Shown here: one piece after another, positions 1 through 7,028 of the stretch
Numbering within the stretch: the first letter of the stretch is position 1
How the letters are laid out: each line of letters starts with the position of its first letter
Assembly: GCF_019422935.1 (NCBI RefSeq)
Contig: NZ_JAHZCJ010000009.1
Coordinates: forward strand, 87,951-151,950
Length of the DNA stretch: 64,000 nucleotides
Source: Desulfovibrio sp.
GTDB lineage: Bacteria; Desulfobacterota; Desulfovibrionia; Desulfovibrionales; Desulfovibrionaceae
Direction: 5' to 3'
The notes under the pieces: model-generated
What the model saw: the letters and a program-made list of their open reading frames with translations, nothing else
The model's database searches: none
What the model was told of the DNA's origin: nothing
Program-made: the position numbers and the translations under genes

Positions 1-198
1 TTTGCCGACCCGAAAGCGAGGGCATTTCGAGAATAAGAGTAAACCGCAAGGGCGACAGCCCGCGTCACAGGGCCGCCGGGGCAGAGGGCGGCCCGAAATG
101 TGCGAGCCGGTGTCGGCTTTGCCGACCCGAAAGCGAGGGCATTTCGAGAATAAGAGTAAACCGCAAGGGCGATAGCCCGCGTCACAGGGCCGCCGGGG
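1..198. repeat. Tandem direct repeat, two copies of about 81 bp, 117-bp period
   Basis: Bases 1-81 reappear at 118-198 with one visible substitution (gacag versus gatag), separated by a unique 36-bp spacer. The first copy begins at the window edge, so the array may extend to the left. The unit is GC-rich and has no convincing open frame. It sits just upstream of the sugar-transferase gene. It could be a dispersed intergenic element or the remains of a local duplication. It is not tRNA-like. Confidence 0.9.
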
Positions 199-224
199 TC
201 TGCCCGTATCGCAAGGGGGGAATA

Positions 225-253
225 TTGTGCTTTGTAAAGAAAGAGAATAACAT
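225..253 (+). promoter_or_regulatory. Possible sigma-70 promoter for the wbaP-like gene
   Basis: TTGTGC at 225-230 and TAACAT at 248-253 are separated by exactly 17 bases, in the first AT-rich stretch after the repeats. Transcription would start near 260. That leaves almost no leader before the GTG at 272 but about 80 bases before the ATG at 344, which weakly favours the later start. Match by eye only. Confidence 0.3.
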
Positions 254-271
254 TACAGTGTTTGAGTATCT

Positions 272-1744
272 GTGTTTTCAGCAACAGCGCGGCTTGCCGC
301 GCGCAAACGTGGTGCCGGTTCCATCGGCACAGCGCCGCTCCTCATGAAACAATATCCCCTCTGGGTCAGGGCGCTTCTGGCTTGCGGGCTTTCCCCGCAA
401 AAAACCCTGCTTTGTCTTGCTGACCTTTTCACCATCCTCGGCACGGCCCTGGTGGTTTTTCTTGTGCGCGCCGCTTTTGGCGACGTGGATTCTTCACAGT
501 ATCGCGGGGCATTGCCCCTGCTGCTCATGGGGCCGGTGATGGCCGCCGGGCTTGGCCTTTATCAAAGCATAAGCCTTCCTCCGCACCGCGAACTCAAAGC
601 CTTGTTCCAGCTCACAAGCCTCATGTACGGCATCATTCTGGCCGTGCTTTTCCTTTCAAAAGCAGGTGACACCTACTCCCGGATTGTCATTGCGGGCAGT
701 TGGCTGGCTACAGTCTTTACCCTGCCGCTCATGCGCAGCTATTGCCGCCGCCTGTTTATGCGCCGCCGCTGGTGGGGCAGACCGCTGATAATTTTTGACA
801 GCGGCAACGCCGGGCGTGACTTCTGGCGGTACCTCAAGCGCCGCCCCGAGCGCGGGCTGCGCCCGGTTGCCATATATTCTTTGCCCACCAACGAGGAGGC
901 CGTGCGCAAGCTCTTTGCGGAAACGGCGCAGGCAAAGCCAAAGGCCATGGCCATGATTCTGCAAAAGGCGGATCAGGGGCAGAGCCTTGACTATGTTACC
1001 GAAGCCAGCCGTTATTTTGAGCGTATTCTTGTGGTGCCTTCGTTCAACGATGGTTTCCGCGCGCACTGGCTGACGCCGCGCGACCTTGGCACTGCCGTGG
1101 GCTTGCAGGTGAGGCAGAACCTGCGCGACAAGCGCCGCCTGCGGGTCAAAAGGTTTATGGATGTGCTGTTCTGCGCCCTTGGCGGCGTGGTGCTGCTGCC
1201 ACTTGGCTTGTTGCTGGCTCTGGCGATTCGGCTGGACAGCAAAGGCCCCGTATTTTATCGCCAGCGGCGTATTGGCAACGGGGGCCGCGAAATACGGATT
1301 TTCAAGTTTCGCACCATGGTGGACAAAGCCGATATGGTGCTCAGGGAAGTGCTTGAGCACGATCCAGAATTGCGGGCGGAGTGGGAGAAAGACCACAAAC
1401 TCAAGCATGATCCGCGCATAACCCGCGTGGGCCGCATTTTGCGCAAGGTCAGCCTTGATGAGCTGCCGCAACTGCTCAATGTGGTTATCGGCGATATGAG
1501 CCTTGTGGGGCCGCGCCCCATTGTGCAGAACGAAATTCAGAAGTACGGCCCGGTGTATGAGGAATACTGCATGGTGCGGCCCGGCATTACCGGGCTGTGG
1601 CAGATATCTGGCCGCAACAATACCACCTATGCCGAGCGCGTGGCCTTTGACCACTATTATATCAACAACTGGTCTGTCTGGATGGATCTGTGGATCCTGG
1701 CCAAAACGATTCCTGTGGTCATAACCGGGTATGGAGCATACTGA
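272..1744 (+). CDS. Undecaprenyl-phosphate sugar phosphotransferase, WbaP-like
   Basis: It likely transfers a sugar-1-phosphate from a UDP-sugar to undecaprenyl phosphate at the inner membrane, the first step of O-antigen or exopolysaccharide repeat assembly. The N-terminal half has four hydrophobic segments (about residues 44-70, 82-98, 114-128, 138-155). A soluble central domain follows, then a bacterial sugar-transferase domain from about residue 293 with the motifs FKFRTM, SLVGPRP and GLWQISGRN. The length of 490 residues fits full-length WbaP rather than the short PglC form. The start is uncertain: GTG 272 has no clear ribosome site, and ATG 344 (residue 25) just before the first hydrophobic region is a good alternative. 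The stop TGA overlaps the next start by one base, so translational coupling with the glycosyltransferase is likely. Sugar specificity cannot be read from the sequence. Confidence 0.9.
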   Translation: MFSATARLAARKRGAGSIGTAPLLMKQYPLWVRALLACGLSPQKTLLCLADLFTILGTALVVFLVRAAFGDVDSSQYRGALPLLLMGPVMAAGLGLYQSISLPPHRELKALFQLTSLMYGIILAVLFLSKAGDTYSRIVIAGSWLATVFTLPLMRSYCRRLFMRRRWWGRPLIIFDSGNAGRDFWRYLKRRPERGLRPVAIYSLPTNEEAVRKLFAETAQAKPKAMAMILQKADQGQSLDYVTEASRYFERILVVPSFNDGFRAHWLTPRDLGTAVGLQVRQNLRDKRRLRVKRFMDVLFCALGGVVLLPLGLLLALAIRLDSKGPVFYRQRRIGNGGREIRIFKFRTMVDKADMVLREVLEHDPELRAEWEKDHKLKHDPRITRVGRILRKVSLDELPQLLNVVIGDMSLVGPRPIVQNEIQKYGPVYEEYCMVRPGITGLWQISGRNNTTYAERVAFDHYYINNWSVWMDLWILAKTIPVVITGYGAY

Positions 1745-2886
1745 TGGGAGAACGCGGCAACAGGCTTAACCGTTTACTTGATCGTTATGCGGGCATACCC
1801 CTGGCTGCATGCAGCGCCGTTGCGCGCCTGGGCAAAAAATCTGTGCCCGATGCCGCGCCGCAGCGTGTGGGTTTTATCTGTCTGGGGGCCATTGGCGATC
1901 TGCTGCTGCTTTCAGCGCTGATCTCAGCGCTGCGCGAACGGCTGCCCAACGTGCATGTTGCCCTGCTTGTGTCCCGCGCCAATGCCGCCACCGTCAGCCT
2001 GATCCCTGGTATTAACCAGTGTGCATCCTTTGCGGTGACGGATGTTTCCGCCATGATAGCATGGCTGCGGGCGCAACGCCTGGATGTGCTCATTGACAGC
2101 ACGCAGTGGGCGCGGCTTGGGGCCGTATTGAGCAATCTTTCCAACGCCCGAATCACCGTGGGCTTTGATACGGAAGGGCAGCACCGCGCCTTTGGCTATG
2201 GCGCCAAGGTGCCCCACCGCAATGACAGGCATGAGGTGGAAAATTTCATGGAGCTGGGCCGCGCTCTGTACCCGGATCTTCAGGGTGCGCCGCGCCTGCT
2301 TTTGCCGCAGTCGCCTCCGGATGATCTACCCGCTGAACTTTGCGGCAGGCTGGAACCCTCAGGCGAAATAGGCGATGCCGTGCCGCAGAGGGTTTATCTG
2401 CACATGTGGCCTTCAGGCGCCAATGCCTGGCTCAAGGAGTGGCCCGCCGACAGTTGGGATGTTCTGGCCAGACTGCTGGGGAGCAAGGGTTTTGAGGTCT
2501 ACCTGACCGGTGCGCCAGCCGATGCCCCGCGCAATGACGCTTTTTTGCGGGCGCATCCCCAATGCCCTGCGATTTCGCTTGCGGGCAGAACATCACTCGC
2601 AGGCCTTGCCTGGCTGTTCAGCCGCGCCACGGCTGTAGTCTCCGTAAACACGGGCACCATGCATCTGGCAGCACTTGCTGGCGCACCCACAGTGGGGCTG
2701 CACGGGCCGACCAATCCTTTGCGCTGGGGGCCGGTGGGGCGTCATGTGCGCGCACTTTTGCCGCACAAGGGGCCTTACGCCTACCTCAACCTGGGCTTTG
2801 AATATCCACGGCCTCACACCACCTGTCTTGATTCTTTGCCAGTGGAAGATGTGGTGGATGCCCTGCACAGCCTTTCGCTCTTTTAG
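1744..2886 (+). CDS. Glycosyltransferase family 9 (heptosyltransferase-like)
   Basis: This is a GT-B fold enzyme of the ADP-heptose:LPS heptosyltransferase family, probably acting on LPS core or a related surface glycan at the cytoplasmic face. The N-terminal motif GAIGDLLLLSAL (around residue 45) is the family's nucleotide/acceptor loop. The C-terminal half has the GT9 donor site, including the SVNTGTMHLAALAGAPTVGL segment. The ATG at 1744 forms TGATG with the stop of the wbaP-like gene, so the two are probably one transcript and one pathway. Length is 380 residues, slightly long for GT9 because of the basic N-terminal extension. Waa/Rfa subfamily cannot be assigned. Confidence 0.88.
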   Translation: MGERGNRLNRLLDRYAGIPLAACSAVARLGKKSVPDAAPQRVGFICLGAIGDLLLLSALISALRERLPNVHVALLVSRANAATVSLIPGINQCASFAVTDVSAMIAWLRAQRLDVLIDSTQWARLGAVLSNLSNARITVGFDTEGQHRAFGYGAKVPHRNDRHEVENFMELGRALYPDLQGAPRLLLPQSPPDDLPAELCGRLEPSGEIGDAVPQRVYLHMWPSGANAWLKEWPADSWDVLARLLGSKGFEVYLTGAPADAPRNDAFLRAHPQCPAISLAGRTSLAGLAWLFSRATAVVSVNTGTMHLAALAGAPTVGLHGPTNPLRWGPVGRHVRALLPHKGPYAYLNLGFEYPRPHTTCLDSLPVEDVVDALHSLSLF

Positions 2887-2962
2887 GCAAATAGCAGTAA
2901 AAAATTCCGTCGTGCGGTCTGCTTGTGGGCAGATGGACTCGCGCCGGAGGGCAGAAATATGA

Positions 2963-2993
2963 AAGGGGAAGGGATTGATAATCCCTTCCCCTT
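2963..2993. terminator. Hairpin between convergent GT9 and fabZ genes
   Basis: A 12-bp perfect stem (2963-2974 with 2982-2993) has a 7-base loop and lies between the + strand GT9 stop and the - strand fabZ stop. Tails are only moderately T-rich; the - strand side reads CTTTCATATTT. A shared bidirectional terminator is the simplest reading. Confidence 0.6.
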
Positions 2994-3019
2994 GAACATT
3001 GCGGCCAGCTTTTGTGGGG

Positions 3020-3487
3020 CTAGCTCTTGGGCCTGTCGCCGATGGCGGCGGTAATCTGCGCTTCTGCGGCAAGCTTGCCGTCCACAAAGGCGCGGGCTTC
3101 CATTTTGCAGAGCTTGAGCTTCATGCGCAGGTTGCTGCATTCAAGGTCAAGCCTGTCGCCGGGAACCACCTGGCGGCGAAATTTTACGCCGTCAAGGCCG
3201 GTGAAGAGAAAGAGCTTGTCGTCCAGGCTGTCCATGCCAGAAACGGCCAGCAGACCGCCAGTCTGGGCCAGAGCTTCCAGAATGAGCACGCCGGGCATGA
3301 TGGGGGCGCCGGGAAAATGCCCCTGAAAGAAAGGCTCGTTGAACGTAACATTTTTATAGGCCCGGATGTGCGAGCCTGCTACGCACTCCACAACCCTGTC
3401 CACCAGCAAAAAGGGGTAGCGGTGCGGCAGCAGGCGCAAAATGCGCTGTATGTCCATGCCCGTATTCTGGGGGGCGGTATCCTGCAT
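3020..3487 (-). CDS. fabZ: 3-hydroxyacyl-[acyl-carrier-protein] dehydratase FabZ
   Basis: It dehydrates (R)-3-hydroxyacyl-ACP in type II fatty acid synthesis. The hot-dog signature is intact, with PHRYPFLLVD near residue 21 and the catalytic pair His57 (GHFPGAPIMPG) and Glu71 (EALAQTGG). The ATG at 3487 is preceded by AGGAGG and gives 155 residues, the usual size; a longer in-frame extension to 3553 has no ribosome site. FabZ often sits between lpxD and lpxA, but here it is the last gene of the run and is followed by a convergent glycosyltransferase, so the Raetz-pathway genes are elsewhere. A strong terminator upstream (3531-3569) separates it from skp, so it may have its own promoter in the very short gap. 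Confidence 0.95.
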   Translation of the reverse strand: MQDTAPQNTGMDIQRILRLLPHRYPFLLVDRVVECVAGSHIRAYKNVTFNEPFFQGHFPGAPIMPGVLILEALAQTGGLLAVSGMDSLDDKLFLFTGLDGVKFRRQVVPGDRLDLECSNLRMKLKLCKMEARAFVDGKLAAEAQITAAIGDRPKS

Positions 3488-3530
3488 GGGGCCTCCTGAT
3501 GAGTTGTTCTTAGCCGCCCGTTGGCGGCAT

Positions 3531-3569
3531 GAAAAAAAGGCCTCTCGCCCCATCTGGGTTGAGAGGCCT
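3531..3569 (-). terminator. Intrinsic terminator between skp and fabZ
   Basis: On the - strand a 9-bp GC-rich stem (3561-3569 with 3538-3546) is followed directly by seven T residues. It lies just after the skp stop codon and ends about 45 bases before the fabZ start, so it should uncouple fabZ from the upstream envelope genes or limit read-through. Confidence 0.85.
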
Positions 3570-3590
3570 GAGAATTAACGGCCGAGGGCT

Positions 3591-4136
3591 TTATTTTTTG
3601 CCGCTCTTGTCGTTGGCTTTTTCTTTGTAGATCTTGTTCACTTCGGCCAGCACGTCCTGGGTCAGATCCATGGACTGGTCGGCGTACAGCACGCCACCGG
3701 CGGTGACGTCCACCACAAAGTTAAAGCCCTTGGCGCGGGCGACTTCATAGGTGGCGCTGAAAACCAGAGTAACCATATCCTGGCGAAGCTTCACTTCTTC
3801 CTGTTCAACCTTACGCAGGAAGTTGCGGGTCTTCTGATCCAGGTCCTGCTTGGAACGGATGAAGTCCAGCTTCTTTTCTTCGCTGGCCTTGGGGTTTTTC
3901 AGAGCATCGGCCTTTTTCTTCAGCGCTTCGCCCTGCTTTTCAAGTTCGTTACGTTCCGTGCCGAACTTGCTTTCCATTGTTGTTTTGGCGGCCTGGGCAG
4001 GGACGCTCTGCGTCGCCACGGTCTGCATGTCAACAACACCGATCTTGGCTGCGGGAACGGCGCCGCCGTCTGCAGCATAGACTTGCCCGGCAAGCAACAA
4101 GCCAACCGCAACAGCCGTCATCAAAACCTTGCGCAT
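3591..4136 (-). CDS. skp: OmpH/Skp family periplasmic chaperone
   Basis: This is a periplasmic holdase that carries unfolded outer-membrane proteins to the Bam complex. The 181-residue product starts MRKVLMTAVAVGLLLAGQ and has a signal peptide cut after about AYA (residue 21). A charged helical arm follows (residues about 60-125, rich in E, K, Q), then a conserved C-terminal part ending KANDKSGKK, as in Skp. The ATG at 4136 has AAGGAGAA in front; the longer frame to 4292 is unlikely. Position downstream of bamA on the same strand matches the common bamA-skp association, although the amidase gene intervenes here. A terminator follows at once. Confidence 0.9.
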   Translation of the reverse strand: MRKVLMTAVAVGLLLAGQVYAADGGAVPAAKIGVVDMQTVATQSVPAQAAKTTMESKFGTERNELEKQGEALKKKADALKNPKASEEKKLDFIRSKQDLDQKTRNFLRKVEQEEVKLRQDMVTLVFSATYEVARAKGFNFVVDVTAGGVLYADQSMDLTQDVLAEVNKIYKEKANDKSGKK

Positions 4137-4336
4137 GAAAGTTCTCCTTCCCCAATGCTGATTTGTTATGTCGTCCTTGCGGAACTGGGATGACCCGCGC
4201 GCCGTAAGAGAAGATGCCACTGCTGTTTGCAACTGTTCAATACACTTGGCAAAACAGCTATAATTATCAGACGCGCCCAAAGGAACAGTCATTTGCTATG
4301 ATACAGGCCGGGGACACGTAGTTGAAATTACTCGCC

Positions 4337-6823
4337 TCACATAGCACCAGCGCCTTCTTGCGTCAAGGAATTCTGGACAGTCCTGCGCTTAAGTAGTTTG
4401 TCCTTGTATGAAAGAATGCCTTCGGCTAGGCCTTCGGCCAGGGTCATGCGATATTTGGGCGTAAGAAGCCTTGCTGCTTCTTCCCTGTTGGTGCAGTAAC
4501 CAATTTCCACAAGTACAGCGGGCATTTGCGCGCCAAGCAGAACAATAAATGGCGCAGATTTGATGCCATTATCCTTTGTATCATACTGCCGGCGCTTCAA
4601 ACGGAACTGTGAAAGCCGCTGAATATCTTGCGCCAGATGGCGTGATTCGTCCACCCTTGCATTGAGCATGACATCGGCAAGCATTTTCTGCATGTCGCCG
4701 AGCCGATGGTCGCCGTCGGCATTTTCAAGCGTGGCAAGCCGCGCCGCCTCAGGATTACTGGCAATATCAAGGTAGTACGTTTCAAAGCCCTGCACCGAAG
4801 GATCGTCATTGGCGTTGACGTGGATGGAAACAAAGAGATCAGCCCCGGCGGCGTTGGCCATGGTGGTGCGTTCACGCAGCGAGATATGTTTGTCGGCAGT
4901 GCGGCTGTAAACAACCTCCAGACCATTGGCTTCTAGCAGTCGGCCCAGGGTCAGGGCCACATCAAGGGATATGGCGCGCTCCAGCACCCCGTTGTGATTG
5001 GTGCCGGGATCCCGCCCGCCGTGTCCGGCATCAATAAACACCGTGCGTACCGTCAGGCCGAGCTGGCGGGCCATATCGCGCACCAGGCGCGGCGAGGGCG
5101 GGTTTGCGGGCGGGGTACCGCTGGCATCGGCCACAGTTGCCGCGCTTTCCGTTGCAGGCTGCACTTCCGCAAATCCGGCTTTTGCGTTGCTGACAGGCGG
5201 CAACTGCGTGCTGCCGCCTGCTACACGCAGGATAATGCGGCAGGGGTTGGTTTCTGTGCGGGCATCAAAGCGTCGTGCATCCTGAAAATTGAACTGCAGC
5301 ACGGTTTCGCCGCCCTTGCTGTCGCTGACGCTCATACCTTTGAAAAGGCTGCCCCGGATGTTCACACCCTTGCGAATATCCTTTTCCACAGAGGCATTTT
5401 CCAGAGCGACATGCAGGGATGCCTGCTCAGCCCTGTTTTTGCCTTTTGCGTTGCTTGTGTTCAACTTCGCCGTGTAACGGGCAGGGGCGCTCAGCTCAAG
5501 AACAATCTCCACGCTGTTTTTGCTCAGCGAATTCCATGAAAGAGACTGAACCACCGGGCGGGTAACCTGCGGCGCATTGCCAGCCTTGCTGGCAGTTGCT
5601 GCTGATGCGCCTGTGAGGCGGTTGCGCAGGGTTTGCGCCTCCGCCACCATATCGCCGCCGGAATAGAGGGCCATGATGGCGTCGAGCAGTTCCAGAGCTT
5701 CCGAGGTCTGGTTCAGGCGGTCGGCCTCAATGGATGCAGCGCGGAGCAGCGAGTCGTCAGCCAGAGCGCTTTTGGGAAATTCCTGCGCAAGCTTGAGATA
5801 GAGGTCGCGCGCCTGGCGGTATTCATCTGCAATGTGCGAGCAGTCTGAAAGGGCCTCCTGACTTGCGGCAGCGCGGAACAGCGCGCCGGGAGAAATGGCC
5901 CAGTCTTTACGGCTGGTATAGATGCGCAAAAATTCGGTGGTCAGTTCTTCCCAAGGCTGACGCCAGCACGAGCGAACCTTGTCGGCGCGCAAGGCATCCA
6001 TTTTCGCCTTGGCTTCGCGATAACGGGGCAAAAGCTCCGCTTGCGGCAAGGGCTGCAAAGCCGAAGCCTTGGCAAGCTGAGTAGCTGCCGCATCAGCGTT
6101 GCCCGTAGCGGGGGTGCCAGCTGCGTTGGCCGAAGGGGCAGCAGAACCCTTTGGAGCAGCTTCGTCCTTGGGTTCCTTGCCATCGGTGCTGGAAACCTGA
6201 CGCGCCTCTGGGGCAGTGCGCCCGTTGGCAGCGGCCTGAAGCGTCTTTTCCAGAGCCTGGGCCTCCTGAATCATATCACCCTTGGGATACTGGGCCTTGA
6301 TGCGCTCAAGCAGGGCCAGTGCGCCCTTGTCGTCTTTAAGCCATGCGGCGCGCAGTTTGGCCGCCCGAAAAAGGGCGTCATCGGCAAGCCGGCTGTCGGC
6401 ATGGCGCTGGGCGACAGCTTCATAACACTCGATGGCTTTGCGGGCGTCAGCTTTGGCGAACGAGCGGCGGGCCAGCTCCTCCAGGCTTTCCGCAGCGCGG
6501 AACAGGGCCGCAGGGCGGTTGGGCCAGCCAGGATCAGCATCATAGATGGCGCGGAACTCAGCTGCCAGATTTTCCCACGGTTCACGCTGACCCGAACGCT
6601 TTTCGTCCTGCCGCAGGGTTTCAATATTTGCTTTGGCAAGATCGTAGCGCTTGCCAGTTGGCGGCAAGGAAGTATAGCCGGAGTCGTAAAAGCAGACGAC
6701 CATCAGGCACAGGGCAACCAGAAAGGCCAGAGGCGGAACAAGTCTGCGCATCTGGTTGTTGCCAGTTGGTTCGGAAGCCTTGGGCTGGGCTTTTTTTCCG
6801 GCCACGGTTTTTCCTTTTGCCAT
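4337..6823 (-). CDS. N-acetylmuramoyl-L-alanine amidase with AMIN domain and duplicated TPR-like modules
   Basis: This is a zinc amidase (Amidase_3, AmiC type) that cleaves the amide between MurNAc and the stem peptide, probably at division or envelope remodelling. One N-terminal membrane anchor (about 28-46) exports the rest to the periplasm. Two homologous helical modules follow, at about 60-197 and 266-404; each contains a QPWE/REPWENL-like box, GALFRAA/AALFRAA and a GDM..EAQ box. They are joined by an Ala/Pro/Lys linker. An AMIN-like beta domain spans about 421-537 and the catalytic domain about 593-815. Zinc ligands are seen as His601 (DAGHGG), Glu615 and His668 (SIHVN), with the conserved VEIGYCTN near the end. 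At 828 residues it is about twice the length of E. coli AmiC. The start at 6823 has a weak ribosome site but includes the full anchor. Confidence 0.9.
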   Translation of the reverse strand: MAKGKTVAGKKAQPKASEPTGNNQMRRLVPPLAFLVALCLMVVCFYDSGYTSLPPTGKRYDLAKANIETLRQDEKRSGQREPWENLAAEFRAIYDADPGWPNRPAALFRAAESLEELARRSFAKADARKAIECYEAVAQRHADSRLADDALFRAAKLRAAWLKDDKGALALLERIKAQYPKGDMIQEAQALEKTLQAAANGRTAPEARQVSSTDGKEPKDEAAPKGSAAPSANAAGTPATGNADAAATQLAKASALQPLPQAELLPRYREAKAKMDALRADKVRSCWRQPWEELTTEFLRIYTSRKDWAISPGALFRAAASQEALSDCSHIADEYRQARDLYLKLAQEFPKSALADDSLLRAASIEADRLNQTSEALELLDAIMALYSGGDMVAEAQTLRNRLTGASAATASKAGNAPQVTRPVVQSLSWNSLSKNSVEIVLELSAPARYTAKLNTSNAKGKNRAEQASLHVALENASVEKDIRKGVNIRGSLFKGMSVSDSKGGETVLQFNFQDARRFDARTETNPCRIILRVAGGSTQLPPVSNAKAGFAEVQPATESAATVADASGTPPANPPSPRLVRDMARQLGLTVRTVFIDAGHGGRDPGTNHNGVLERAISLDVALTLGRLLEANGLEVVYSRTADKHISLRERTTMANAAGADLFVSIHVNANDDPSVQGFETYYLDIASNPEAARLATLENADGDHRLGDMQKMLADVMLNARVDESRHLAQDIQRLSQFRLKRRQYDTKDNGIKSAPFIVLLGAQMPAVLVEIGYCTNREEAARLLTPKYRMTLAEGLAEGILSYKDKLLKRRTVQNSLTQEGAGAM

Positions 6824-6947
6824 GATGGTGTCGGTAATTTGACTCTTAAAGTTTTGCCTGCGTTATTGTTAGCATATTGTATGCCAGCGGCGCAAAGAAG
6901 GCAAAATTCACTTTTTGCTGGCTGAGAAGTGTTGGCGTGGATTCGGT

Positions 6948-6994
6948 AAAAAAACAGCGCGCCGGATACACAGAAAACTGTGCCTCCGGCGCGC
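6948..6994 (-). terminator. Intrinsic terminator after bamA
   Basis: A 10-bp GC stem (6985-6994 with 6957-6966), extended by inner ACAG/CTGT pairing, is followed on the - strand by seven T residues. It lies 35 bases after the bamA stop and should end the lolCD-bamA transcript. Confidence 0.88.
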
Positions 6995-7028
6995 CGAATC
7001 TTTGCCGCAACAGCGGCAGAAGTGAGGG

